Of a DNA stretch of 37,977 bases, positions 17,222-25,149 are shown piece by piece (positions within the stretch are counted from its first letter, which is position 1; the number at the start of each line of letters is the position of its first letter). The notes below the pieces were generated by a model. It did not search any database, was not told the DNA's origin, and worked only from the letters and a program-made list of their open reading frames with translations. The position numbers and the translations under genes are program-made. Source of the DNA: an uncultured Bacteroidales bacterium (lineage in GTDB: Bacteria; Bacteroidota; Bacteroidia; Bacteroidales; Paludibacteraceae); the NCBI GenBank assembly GCA_946185835.1, contig CAMHKW010000020.1, positions 1 to 37,977 on the forward strand, read 5' to 3'.

Positions 17222-18004
17222 TTAGCCTAATACGACATCGAGTACCATCATCAGCACAAATCCGATGGCAAAACCTAATGTAGATATATTCGAGTGTTTA
17301 CCATGTGATGCCTCGGGTATCAGTTCTTCTACCACCACATACATCATCGCTCCTGCCGCAAAAGCGAGCAGATAAGGCAAGATAGGTGTCAGCCATGTCG
17401 CCAGCAAGATGACCAACAGTCCACCTATAGGCTCTACCACTCCGCTCAGCGAACCGATAACAAACGAGCGCAAGCGGCTGTTGCCTTCTGCACGCATTGG
17501 CATCGAGATGATGGCACCTTCGGGTATGTTCTGTATCGCTATACCGAGTGAGACGGCGATAGCGGCAGACATCGAGATGTTTGCCACACCCTCTTCAGCA
17601 CCGGCAAACACCACTCCCACCGCCATACCTTCCGGCAGGTTGTGTATCGTCACCGCAAGGGCAAGCATCGCCGTGCGCGACAAGTGGCTGCGCGGACCTT
17701 CGGGCGTTGCATCGCCGATATGAAGGTGAGGCGTCAGCTCATCGATGGCAAGCAGGAACAAGATTCCCAACACAAAACCTACAGCAGCAGGCATCACAGA
17801 CCACGCTCCACGACTCGATTCTGCCTCGATAGCAGGTATGAGCAGCGACCATACCGACGCTGCCACCATCACTCCCGAAGCAAAACCTAACAGAGCCTTC
17901 TGCAGGCGCTCAGGGATGGCGTCCTTCATAAAAAAGACGAACGCCGACCCGAGCATCGTACCCAAGAAGGGAATCAGCAGACCGATGATTATGCCGGTTG
18001 CCAT
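17222..18004 (-). CDS. ZIP-family metal transporter
   Basis: A 260-residue membrane protein with about eight helices. The metal-site motifs of the ZIP family are present: HNLPEGMAVGV in helix 4 and QNIPEGAIIS in helix 5. It imports divalent metal, most likely zinc, across the inner membrane (ZupT-like). The start is set at the ATG at 18004 (MATGIIIGLL), not at the TTG two codons upstream. The gene overlaps by 16 bp the end of a small winged-helix gene, which suggests coupled translation. There is a His-rich stretch (ELTPHLHIGDATPEGPRSH) in the loop before helix 4. Confidence 0.92.
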   Translation of the reverse strand: MATGIIIGLLIPFLGTMLGSAFVFFMKDAIPERLQKALLGFASGVMVAASVWSLLIPAIEAESSRGAWSVMPAAVGFVLGILFLLAIDELTPHLHIGDATPEGPRSHLSRTAMLALAVTIHNLPEGMAVGVVFAGAEEGVANISMSAAIAVSLGIAIQNIPEGAIISMPMRAEGNSRLRSFVIGSLSGVVEPIGGLLVILLATWLTPILPYLLAFAAGAMMYVVVEELIPEASHGKHSNISTLGFAIGFVLMMVLDVVLG

Positions 18005-18159
18005 TTGCAACGAACGGGCGACACAATAGCGCCTTCTTTCTTTAGTTCAGCAAACGCTTTGTCTACTTCTTTGCGGTCAGCGCCGAGGGCTGCCGTCACT
18101 TCGCCTGCGCTCACGGGTCTGCCTGCCTCACGCATAGCTGCTAATACTTGTTCTTTCAT
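17989..18159 (-). CDS. Small winged-helix DNA-binding protein
   Basis: A 56-residue protein too short for usual gene lists. It reads MKEQVLAAMREAGRPVSAGE, then VTAALGADRKEVDKAFAELK, then KEGAIVSPVRCKWQPA. This is the helix-turn-helix and wing of a MarR/DUF-type minimal winged helix. The first helix, the turn after GRPVSAGEV, the recognition helix RKEVDKAFAELKKEG and the beta wing are all recognisable. Its stop lies 16 bp inside the zip gene, so both are on one message, and it may regulate the transporter. It has one cysteine and no evident metal site. Confidence 0.75.
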   Translation of the reverse strand: MKEQVLAAMREAGRPVSAGEVTAALGADRKEVDKAFAELKKEGAIVSPVRCKWQPA

Positions 18160-18209
18160 AAGATTACAATAAAAATAGAGTTTATAATAGATGAATTGTA
18201 GATATTGCT

Positions 18210-19244
18210 TTACTTAGCTTTAAGCGAGATATTGGCATCTCTTATCTTCTGCAACATCTGCTCAGCCCACACCGTCGAGCCGGATAACTGATAACGGCAG
18301 TTACCATTGGCAGCAGCACTAAAGATGGTGGCACACTCGGGGGTCAAAGTAACCGTCCCGCGCTCAGATAGCGAGAACGACTCATCGCCTTCGACAGCAT
18401 GAACCACCGTCATCACGTCCCACATACGCTGACCCGTGTTGCAGTCGCACGTGAGATACACTTGTTTGATAGGGTGCACATCGGTCCACGAGATGTCGCT
18501 CACAACCTGCTCGGGTGTATATTCCACAGCTTGTCCTACTTCCATCGGTGAGAACACCATATCTACATCCTTGGGCCATAAGCTGAAAAACGTCTGAGCA
18601 AACGTCGGACCTTGCGCCAAGTTGAAATCGGGTTCCTCAGCTTCGCCAAACACCCCGCCTTGCATATATATACATTTTACTTTACTCCGCACCAACTCCA
18701 CTCCACTCTGCTCGGAATACTCATCGGCTTCGGATTGCAACAGCTGAGCCAAACAGGTCACAAAGCCTGTCGAACAGATAGCTACCGAATGGTCGGGCTG
18801 CTGCGCCAACAGTCGTCGATAGAGCTTCCAACCATCCGGCAGAGATGCGTAATCGCTGACCGAACGACGAAACATGTCACTTCCATCCGAAAGAGTATAA
18901 TACGGCATCTGCTGATAGTCAATCCACACCTTCGGATTCTCTATACCTTTGCGCACAAGAGCTAAAGGCTTAGCACCACTGCCATAATAGGTATCTATAG
19001 CATCGGCACATGCGGCACAATTCTCTCCCTCGCGATCGACCACCACCCCGAGAAGCCTGCACATCTTCTGCTGCTCGTAGTAATGAAGCATCTCAAGAGC
19101 GAACAAGTCGTCGGTAGAAGACCCCATATCGGTATCAAAAATAACAAGTGGTATAGTTGCATCATTGTTCGGTTCGTCGGAGGGTGTACAACTATAAAAC
19201 AACCCGAAAAGGGCAAGAAATAAGATAAAACTATGTCTTTTCAT
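18210..19244 (-). CDS. Nucleoside hydrolase lipoprotein
   Basis: A 344-residue protein of the inosine-uridine nucleoside hydrolase family. The calcium-binding start motif is FDTDMGSSTDDLFAL, and later segments (ICSTGFVTCLAQLL, YMQGGV, DFNLAQGPTFAQ) fit the fold. The N-terminus is a lipoprotein signal (LFGLFYSC, Cys19), so it is anchored in the envelope, unlike the cytoplasmic enzymes of E. coli. It would split extracellular or periplasmic nucleosides into base and ribose. It starts 20 bp after the stop codon of the transposase-like gene. Confidence 0.87.
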   Translation of the reverse strand: MKRHSFILFLALFGLFYSCTPSDEPNNDATIPLVIFDTDMGSSTDDLFALEMLHYYEQQKMCRLLGVVVDREGENCAACADAIDTYYGSGAKPLALVRKGIENPKVWIDYQQMPYYTLSDGSDMFRRSVSDYASLPDGWKLYRRLLAQQPDHSVAICSTGFVTCLAQLLQSEADEYSEQSGVELVRSKVKCIYMQGGVFGEAEEPDFNLAQGPTFAQTFFSLWPKDVDMVFSPMEVGQAVEYTPEQVVSDISWTDVHPIKQVYLTCDCNTGQRMWDVMTVVHAVEGDESFSLSERGTVTLTPECATIFSAAANGNCRYQLSGSTVWAEQMLQKIRDANISLKAK

Positions 19245-19264
19245 TTTAGTGTATAAATAAATGG

Positions 19265-20497
19265 TTATTGTTGTATGTTTTTTGCCAATTCGTTGAGTGC
19301 AAGAAAACGATAGCGTTGTGTGTTGTGAGGTATAACGCCTGCTTTCTCAAACACCGCCTTCTCTATATCATCATTGTCAAACATTTGCGCATTAGGTTCA
19401 ACAAGCAGCAACTGTCCTATGGCACATGCCTCGAAATATACGCCCTGCGGCTTGAAGTACTTGTAGTGCGGGTCGGTCTCTGCCGGAAAGCCGTTTTCTA
19501 ACAGCACTATCAGCGGATAGCCGGCTTCGCGTAAGGCTTTGCTAATCTGTTTCTCGCCTTCTGATATGGCAGGCGTAACAAATACCGTACCGCGCTCTGC
19601 CTCTTCTATGCTCTGCTCTTTCTGCCTATCTATCTCTTGCTGTGTCAGACGTCGCGAGCATTGTATAACACCTTTCATCGGGTAGTCAAGCAGGAATTGA
19701 TTGCCAAGGGTAGTGCAGCCGTAGCCGCCTGCTTGCACATTTTGCCTTAGCGTAAACAACTGCGGGTTAGCGTGTTTGAGTGCTAATCGACGTGGGTTGT
19801 CGAGGACATAGCGAATGGCGTTGTCTGTCTGTCCGTCACGGAAGCAGACCGTGTCGTCGTAGTCGTTGTCAAACAAAGGCTCTATGCCCAGCTCTTGGTA
19901 AAACGACTCCCGCTGCTTGTGCGACATCTTCGCCAAAGCCGCCTTCGTCTCCGCGCTCTCTATGTAATCAGCCAATATTGGCTGATTCATTCTGCGCCAA
20001 GCCTTGGTACACTGCGCCTTGAAATCCCGTATGATAGCCCCTAACGCCACATCCATGTCGCTATCTACTCGCAAGACACCATGAAAATGGTCGGGCATGA
20101 CCTGCTGTGCCAACACGCTGACCTGCCTGCCGTGCGCCGCTTGCTTGGCAGGAATGGAAAGCCACTCCTTCTCTACGAATTGACCAATATTGGTCAATTC
20201 CACTCGTGCGCTCTGTGGGTTGGTCTGTTCGGTTTGGTCGGTGAGTTTGCCAAGCACACGTTGTCGCCGATAGGTAACAATGGTAATCAAGTAGGTGCCT
20301 TGCCACTTATAGTTATTCCATTGTGCCCGCGGTCGGTGAGCAAAGGTGCGTTTAATGCCTTTTGCTTCCCAATACTTGCCCCAGTCGAAGGGGGCGTTTG
20401 CGCTTTGGTCGTTCATTTCGTCATTTGCGCTTTGGTCTTTCATTTCGTCATTTGCGCTTTGGTCGTTCATTTCGTCATTTGCGCTTTGGTCTTTCAT
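19265..20497 (-). CDS. REP-associated tyrosine transposase-like protein with extra C-terminal domain
   Basis: A 410-residue protein. Residues of about 55-240 match the IS200/REP-associated (Y1, HUH) transposase fold: GTYLITIVTYRRQRVLG, LTNIGQFVEKEW, MPDHFHGVLRV (HUH histidines 137 and 139), GAIIRDFKAQCTKAW, and NDYDDTVCFRDGQTDNAIRY with Tyr213 as the likely nucleophile. Residues of about 262-410 are an added domain (FLLDYPMKGVIQCSRRLT, GTVFVTPAISEGEKQISKAL, GYPLIVLLENGF, LLLVEP) that looks like a Rossmann-type fold, perhaps related to DprA/SLOG domains; that is inference. Residues 2-37 are four copies of a 9-residue repeat, and each internal Met could be the true start. Two perfect palindromes lie within the coding sequence. 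No terminal inverted repeats or target duplication are seen. Confidence 0.85.
   Translation of the reverse strand: MKDQSANDEMNDQSANDEMKDQSANDEMNDQSANAPFDWGKYWEAKGIKRTFAHRPRAQWNNYKWQGTYLITIVTYRRQRVLGKLTDQTEQTNPQSARVELTNIGQFVEKEWLSIPAKQAAHGRQVSVLAQQVMPDHFHGVLRVDSDMDVALGAIIRDFKAQCTKAWRRMNQPILADYIESAETKAALAKMSHKQRESFYQELGIEPLFDNDYDDTVCFRDGQTDNAIRYVLDNPRRLALKHANPQLFTLRQNVQAGGYGCTTLGNQFLLDYPMKGVIQCSRRLTQQEIDRQKEQSIEEAERGTVFVTPAISEGEKQISKALREAGYPLIVLLENGFPAETDPHYKYFKPQGVYFEACAIGQLLLVEPNAQMFDNDDIEKAVFEKAGVIPHNTQRYRFLALNELAKNIQQ
19966..19987. repeat. Perfect 22-bp palindrome inside the transposase-like gene
   Basis: The arms AATCAGCCAAT and ATTGGCTGATT join without a loop. It codes for residues 171-178 (NQPILADY) of the transposase-like protein. 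The core CCAATATTGG is the same as in the palindrome at 20177-20200. Confidence 0.9.
20177..20200. repeat. Perfect 24-bp palindrome inside the transposase-like gene
   Basis: The arms GAATTGACCAAT and ATTGGTCAATTC join without a loop. It codes for residues 100-107 (ELTNIGQF) of the transposase-like protein. It shares the core CCAATATTGG with the palindrome at 19966-19987. Confidence 0.92.
20387..20497 (-). repeat. In-frame 27-bp tandem repeat at the start of the transposase-like gene
   Basis: Three full units and one partial unit of 27 bp encode (K/N)DQSANDEM. Units alternate between K and N through a single A/C difference, so the true period is 54 bp. Because 27 is a multiple of three, gain or loss of units keeps the frame and changes only the length of the N-terminus and the number of possible ATG starts. 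Confidence 0.9.
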
Positions 20498-20568
20498 TTC
20501 GTTTTCTGAATGAAATCAGAAAGGTTCGGGCGGCTTTCTGTTACTCTATAGCGGTCATTACAATGTTT

Positions 20569-21639
20569 TTATATTATCAGCTTGACACGGAAACCACGGG
20601 TTGTCGGCTCTTCGATTAGTTCTTTCACCTGCGGACGTATAGACTCGCGGGCGGCATCTGTCAGCGGTGATTCTTTCAGCCCTTCTACCATGAAGTCCAA
20701 TGCCGTCACGCCTGACAGTTCTGTGTGCGTCAGACGGAATGTAAGCGGGCGGAATGAACTCATGTGGGTAAACAACACCTCTTTTAGTAGCGAATAAGCG
20801 AGTTCTTCCTTGCCCGTGATATTATACTTGATGCAGAAACGGTTGATGTCGGTATGTATTTGCAGAAAATCAAAGTTGTCGCTGTCAATCTCATATTTTA
20901 ACTTCTGAATACGGTTGACAAATGCTTTTGTAGCAGAACGGACAGGGTGCTCGAATATTTGTTCGGGTGTACCATCCTCATAAATAATTCCATCGTTCAT
21001 AAAGAATATGCGCGTGCTCACATCGCGTGCAAAGCGCATCTCGTGCGTTACAATAAGCATCGTCAGACCGCTTTTTGCCAACTGTCGGATAACAGACAAA
21101 ACTTCGCCCACCATAGTGGGGTCGAGTGCAGAAGTAGGCTCGTCGAAGAGTATGACATCGGGATGCATGGCAAGTGAGCGTGCTATCGCCACACGTTGTT
21201 TTTGTCCGCCGGAGAGAGAAGATGGATAGACGTCAGCCTTCTGCGCCATGCCTACTTTTCGTAGCAGTTCCATAGCCTCTTCTTTAGCCTGCTGTTCAGG
21301 TGTCTTCAGCAGCTCCATCGGCGCATAAGTAATGTTTTCCAATACCGTCTTATGGTCAAAGAGGTTGAACGATTGGAACACCATACCCATTTTCTGCCGC
21401 ATCTTGTTGAGCGGATAACCATGAGCCATGATATTTTCGCCGTTAAACCATATCTCGCCCGAGGTCGGCGGCTCGAGCATGTTAATAGCCCGAAGCAACG
21501 TACTTTTGCCCGTGCCGGAAGGACCGATGATAGAGATCACTTCGCCCTTGTCTATATCGCAATTCACATCCTTCAGGACCGTCAGTACAGAACCGTCGGG
21601 ATTATGGAATGTTTTACTTAGATGTCTGATTGATATCAT
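20569..21639 (-). CDS. Polar amino acid ABC transporter ATPase with C-terminal extension
   Basis: A 356-residue protein. Residues 1-245 are a GlnQ/ArtP-type ABC ATPase: GPSGTGKST (Walker A), [16 protein letters not shown] (Q loop), [13 protein letters not shown] (signature), [13 protein letters not shown] (Walker B) and IVTHEM (H loop). Such proteins usually end near residue 245. Here about 110 more residues follow (from [17 protein letters not shown] on), including [24 protein letters not shown] recognise no family in this part; a sensor or regulatory domain is possible. Upstream by 85 bp is the fused binding-protein/permease gene, so the two proteins make a complete importer. Confidence 0.9.
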   Translation of the reverse strand: MISIRHLSKTFHNPDGSVLTVLKDVNCDIDKGEVISIIGPSGTGKSTLLRAINMLEPPTSGEIWFNGENIMAHGYPLNKMRQKMGMVFQSFNLFDHKTVLENITYAPMELLKTPEQQAKEEAMELLRKVGMAQKADVYPSSLSGGQKQRVAIARSLAMHPDVILFDEPTSALDPTMVGEVLSVIRQLAKSGLTMLIVTHEMRFARDVSTRIFFMNDGIIYEDGTPEQIFEHPVRSATKAFVNRIQKLKYEIDSDNFDFLQIHTDINRFCIKYNITGKEELAYSLLKEVLFTHMSSFRPLTFRLTHTELSGVTALDFMVEGLKESPLTDAARESIRPQVKELIEEPTTRGFRVKLII

Positions 21640-21724
21640 TTTCAGTTAAAAGTTGAGAGTTTATGGTTTAAATAAATCCAGCTGTCATGTATTGAGAACG
21701 GATAGCAGTATTGCTATTGAAAAA

Positions 21725-23164
21725 TTATTTTCTTCTCAGCAAGCAAAGGTATAATAGTTTCCGTATAATCCAAGCGAGGATAAAATAAATTATAGTAACC
21801 ACCAATAATGGTATGAGTGCATCGAATGTTCTGCTACGTATCAGGTCGCTTGCCCGTGTGAGGTCCGAGATAGCGATATAGCCTACAATAGAAGTATTTT
21901 TCAGAAGCGAGATACACTCAGCAGTGTAAAGCGGCAACCCTTTAGCAAGGGCCTGCGGAAAGACTATTCCGGTAAACGTTTTGAGGGGTGTAAACCCCAG
22001 ACTCAGTCCCGCCTCTGTTTGTCCTTTGGGAACTGATGAGATTGAAGTGTCGAATATGTTACCTGCCGACGAAGCGAAGCATAGTGCAAATGTCACTATC
22101 GCCACTAATGACGCACTCAGTCCCGAGTTAGCGAACACCACATAAAACAATATCAGCAGCAGTACCAGTGTAGGGATACCATTGATAAAGTCACCATAGA
22201 GGTCTGCACATGTACGTAGCCATTTTCGACGGCTACGCCTGCATGCACACACACCACAACCAAGTATGGTGCCTATGAGAATGGCAAAGAACGTGATTTT
22301 GATTGTCTCCACCAGACCATCCCAGATGAGTTTGATACGGTTCTCTTTGATAAGGTTCATGTGAATGCGCTCACCCAGCCCCATACGTGCGTCATGGGAG
22401 TGGTCCACGATGAAATAGCCCGGGTGGCATTTATAGTAGGGGACAGAGAAATCAATTGATTTCTGACGTTCTTCCGTGATAAAAAGACAGCCGGAGAAGA
22501 CATCTGCCTTGCCGGTGTTGATAGCCATGATAGACGAACCTACGTCCATAAACTGCATTTCAAAGGGTCTGCCCAGCGAGTGTGCAAACCGGCGCAGAAT
22601 ATCGGCATCTAATCCTTGCCACTCACCGCCATCACCTATATAACTGATTGGGGCTATATTAACGGCACAGGCGCAGCGTAGCGGCTCTGCTCCTTCTTGA
22701 ATGGTAAAGGCAGGTTCTTCAACGTATGGGCCTTCGTTAATCCAATAGTTGATAATATCGTCCAATGGTGTCGAGGCAAGGAAATCATTTAATTGTGCGG
22801 CAAACTCTGTATTGCCTTTTTTGATGGCAAAGGCTACATCAAAAGCTTCATCGCCAACAAAACTTTTTTTCATGCCCAAACGCATTAAGTCAGCGCGTGT
22901 GAGCATAACCTCGTCGCTGACATACACATCAGCATGTCCTTGTCTGACAGCCTGCACTGCATCAGCCTCGCTGGATGTCAGAAAAAGTTGAATACCCTCA
23001 CGTGTCTCGTACTTCTGCTGGTAATAACTGCCATTGGAGCAAGCCAAAGTAAGCCCCTTGAGGTCAGCTTCCGACTGAGGTTCGCGATAATCATCGGCAC
23101 CGCTTGAGCAGGCAGTCAGGAAACCAAGAGCCAAGAAAGTTGTAATAATCTTATCTAATTTCAT
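21725..23164 (-). CDS. ABC transporter substrate-binding/permease fusion lipoprotein
   Basis: A 479-residue protein. A lipoprotein signal (LGFLTACSS, Cys19) is followed by a substrate-binding region and then, from about residue 280, a polar amino-acid permease (LVETIKITFFAILIGTILG, INGIPTLVLLLILFYVVF, EAGLSLGFTPLKTFTGIVFPQALA with the EAA loop). The binding region is odd. Residues of about 35-146 look like the second lobe and end of an SBP_bac_3 protein (LKGLTLACSNGSYYQQKY, INYWINEG). Residues 163-255 look like the first lobe (ISYIGDGGEWQGLDADILRR, ITEERQKSIDFSVPYY). It would bind an amino acid; the exact substrate is unknown. Confidence 0.88.
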   Translation of the reverse strand: MKLDKIITTFLALGFLTACSSGADDYREPQSEADLKGLTLACSNGSYYQQKYETREGIQLFLTSSEADAVQAVRQGHADVYVSDEVMLTRADLMRLGMKKSFVGDEAFDVAFAIKKGNTEFAAQLNDFLASTPLDDIINYWINEGPYVEEPAFTIQEGAEPLRCACAVNIAPISYIGDGGEWQGLDADILRRFAHSLGRPFEMQFMDVGSSIMAINTGKADVFSGCLFITEERQKSIDFSVPYYKCHPGYFIVDHSHDARMGLGERIHMNLIKENRIKLIWDGLVETIKITFFAILIGTILGCGVCACRRSRRKWLRTCADLYGDFINGIPTLVLLLILFYVVFANSGLSASLVAIVTFALCFASSAGNIFDTSISSVPKGQTEAGLSLGFTPLKTFTGIVFPQALAKGLPLYTAECISLLKNTSIVGYIAISDLTRASDLIRSRTFDALIPLLVVTIIYFILAWIIRKLLYLCLLRRK

Positions 23165-23187
23165 ATTTTATGCTTATTTGCTAAAGA

Positions 23188-24045
23188 TTATTTGAACATT
23201 GATTTTGCTAACAAACCGAGGAACAAACGTTGATGCCAATTGACAGGGTGAATATAAGTAATTAACACCACATCTAAAGCCGCAAAACGCTTGCACTCAG
23301 CGGTGAAATCATCAAGCGCCTCCGAACCATTATATGCAAGTGCAAAACTCTTCCAGAATTGTACTAATTGTTCTTCGCTCATGTGAGTGAGTTCTTGCAC
23401 TCTTTTCTGCTTTGAAAATATGTTGCAGAATAAGTACAAATGTCCGATGTCGAACATCGGAACTCCATGTGCAGCGCGCCCAAGGTCAATCCAGTAAGGC
23501 TTTTCTTCGGGCAATGAGAATATCAGATTGCCAAGGCTTAAATCACCATGCAGCAGTTTTGGTGAGTCATCTAATCCCTCAACAAAAGCCGATACCTCCT
23601 TGAGTTTCTTTCCTCTGAGTATTTTTGTTTTTGCCAAAGCTTCTAACATTCTTGCTTTATTCGAAGGCAGGCACTCTTTCCCTGACGCATCAATTTCGTG
23701 AAGTTGCTTGCAGAGTTCAGCCACGCGAGTAGCCAAACGGTCGATATCAGCAGGATTATCACCGCACATACGGGCAAGAGATTTCTTGTTCTTTATCAGT
23801 TCGCTCTTTACACCAATACCATTGCCGACACGAACCATTTCAAACATTTCCGGTGTTGGAGCACCTAATTCAAAAACAGCCCTTGAAGAGTAAAACTCTT
23901 TGCTCATATTCTCTATTTGACCATCTGAATTGTGGCTTACTTTGAGAATAACATTCGGCTCTTCCTCATTTACATAAGTAGTTCCAAATCCGCCTTCACC
24001 CACTTGAGTCCATGCGGACAAATCAATTTCTTTAAGATTGCTCAT
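23188..24045 (-). CDS. Phosphotransferase (aminoglycoside-phosphotransferase-like kinase)
   Basis: A 285-residue small-molecule kinase of the APH/choline kinase fold, resembling the TIGR02172 family. VGEGGFGTTYVNEEEPNVILKVS is the N-lobe with a glycine loop and Lys35. LLHGDLSLGNLIF (His166, Asp168, Asn173) is the catalytic loop, and YWIDLGRAAHGVPMFDIG (Asp187) carries the metal-binding Asp. The substrate is unknown; resistance to an antibiotic cannot be claimed from sequence. It lies 12 bp after the tyrosine-phosphatase gene and 23 bp before the ABC gene. Its codon use looks more AT-rich than that of the left half of the window. Confidence 0.85.
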   Translation of the reverse strand: MSNLKEIDLSAWTQVGEGGFGTTYVNEEEPNVILKVSHNSDGQIENMSKEFYSSRAVFELGAPTPEMFEMVRVGNGIGVKSELIKNKKSLARMCGDNPADIDRLATRVAELCKQLHEIDASGKECLPSNKARMLEALAKTKILRGKKLKEVSAFVEGLDDSPKLLHGDLSLGNLIFSLPEEKPYWIDLGRAAHGVPMFDIGHLYLFCNIFSKQKRVQELTHMSEEQLVQFWKSFALAYNGSEALDDFTAECKRFAALDVVLITYIHPVNWHQRLFLGLLAKSMFK

Positions 24046-24057
24046 AACTAATAGTCT

Positions 24058-24939
24058 TTACTGTGCCGTGGCATTTATTAAATATCTGGTTCGTAAGACT
24101 TTGATATCGTCTTCTGTCAGTCCGATTGGTCCTTTCAAGTAGTTTTCTATTGAACCATATTCAGAATCAATTCTGTCCAAAGCTTTTATGAAATTATCGG
24201 TATTAACACCAATAAATGCCTTTACTACATCCACTTCTTTGTCTCCACCTCCGAAAAAACGCACACGTCGCGAGTACTTGCGCACATCGTCTGCATAAAC
24301 GGCATTGGTGGCATCAAAATCCGCCACAATAGTACTGCGGTCGGCTCCCAAAGCCGCAAGCAGTAATGCCGATGCAACACCCGTACGGTCTTTGCCCTGA
24401 GAGCAGTGGAAAAGAGTTGCGCCATGATTATTAGTGATTACTTCGCGGAAGAACTGAGCATATTGTGATTGGCATTCCGGATTGAAAAAAAGAGTATTAT
24501 ACATCTCATGAGCTGCTTGTTGCGCCTTTTCGTTGAATGACACCATGACTATAATCTTGCGTACATCAAACTTTTCGCCGGAAAAGATTTTCTTTTTCTC
24601 CTCGGCAGTGACTTGTTCAGCCCTGCCGCCTGTTGCATCAATCGGCAGACATACATAGTGTGCACCATCAACAAGCCGGTCAATACAACCTTGTTTTTCC
24701 GGTTCGGTACGAAAATCAATAATCTTGGTTACTGATAATGCAGCAAGAGAATGCAACTCATCATCAGTAGCATCGGCAAGATGGGCGGAACGCAATAGCA
24801 TTTCGTCGACTATCCGCATGCTATCGGATGTTACATAAGCACCGATATCACGCATATTGATGATGCCTTCCTCGGGTTGTTTGCTACAAGAAAAAAACAG
24901 CATTGAGAAAGCCAATAATGATAATGTAAGATATTTCAT
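24058..24939 (-). CDS. Tyrosine-protein phosphatase lipoprotein
   Basis: A 293-residue protein of the bacterial Tyr/Ser phosphatase family (Y_phosphatase3). The catalytic loop is HCSQGKDRTGVAS, a CX5R motif with Cys179 and Arg185. NMRDIGAYVT, LLRSAHLADATDDELHSL and IIDFRTEPEKQG are conserved blocks near the N-terminus. A lipoprotein signal (FSMLFFSC, Cys18) places it in the envelope, so it acts outside the cytoplasm. Substrates could be phosphotyrosine, phosphoserine or phosphoinositide. It precedes a kinase-fold gene by 12 bp, probably in one operon. Confidence 0.9.
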   Translation of the reverse strand: MKYLTLSLLAFSMLFFSCSKQPEEGIINMRDIGAYVTSDSMRIVDEMLLRSAHLADATDDELHSLAALSVTKIIDFRTEPEKQGCIDRLVDGAHYVCLPIDATGGRAEQVTAEEKKKIFSGEKFDVRKIIVMVSFNEKAQQAAHEMYNTLFFNPECQSQYAQFFREVITNNHGATLFHCSQGKDRTGVASALLLAALGADRSTIVADFDATNAVYADDVRKYSRRVRFFGGGDKEVDVVKAFIGVNTDNFIKALDRIDSEYGSIENYLKGPIGLTEDDIKVLRTRYLINATAQ

Positions 24940-25101
24940 AAATCTAAGACTTAAAAGAATCTTTTTACAAGACTGTGTACCTTGATTCTAAAATAAACAG
25001 CTTCAGGCATAACGGAGCAACATATCCGGTTCGCATTAGAATGTCTTTAGTAGCAGGCTCTGTTTTCTCTGTTGAACGTCTTCGCCTTCCCAACGGAAAT
25101 C

Positions 25102-25131
25102 AAAAAAAGTGGCATTACTGTCACTTTTTTT
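25102..25131. terminator. Terminator after the ferritin-like gene
   Basis: Arms AAAAAAAGTG (25102-25111) and CACTTTTTTT (25122-25131) enclose a 10-nt loop. The hairpin lies 19 bp past the stop codon of the ferritin-like gene and carries A/T runs on both sides. It can work in either direction. Confidence 0.8.
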
Positions 25132-25149
25132 GACACAAACTATTGTTAA

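Noticed and set aside
19265..20497. Complete insertion sequence around the transposase-like gene
   Set aside because: No end hairpins, target duplication or second gene can be seen at its borders; it looks like a single resident gene.
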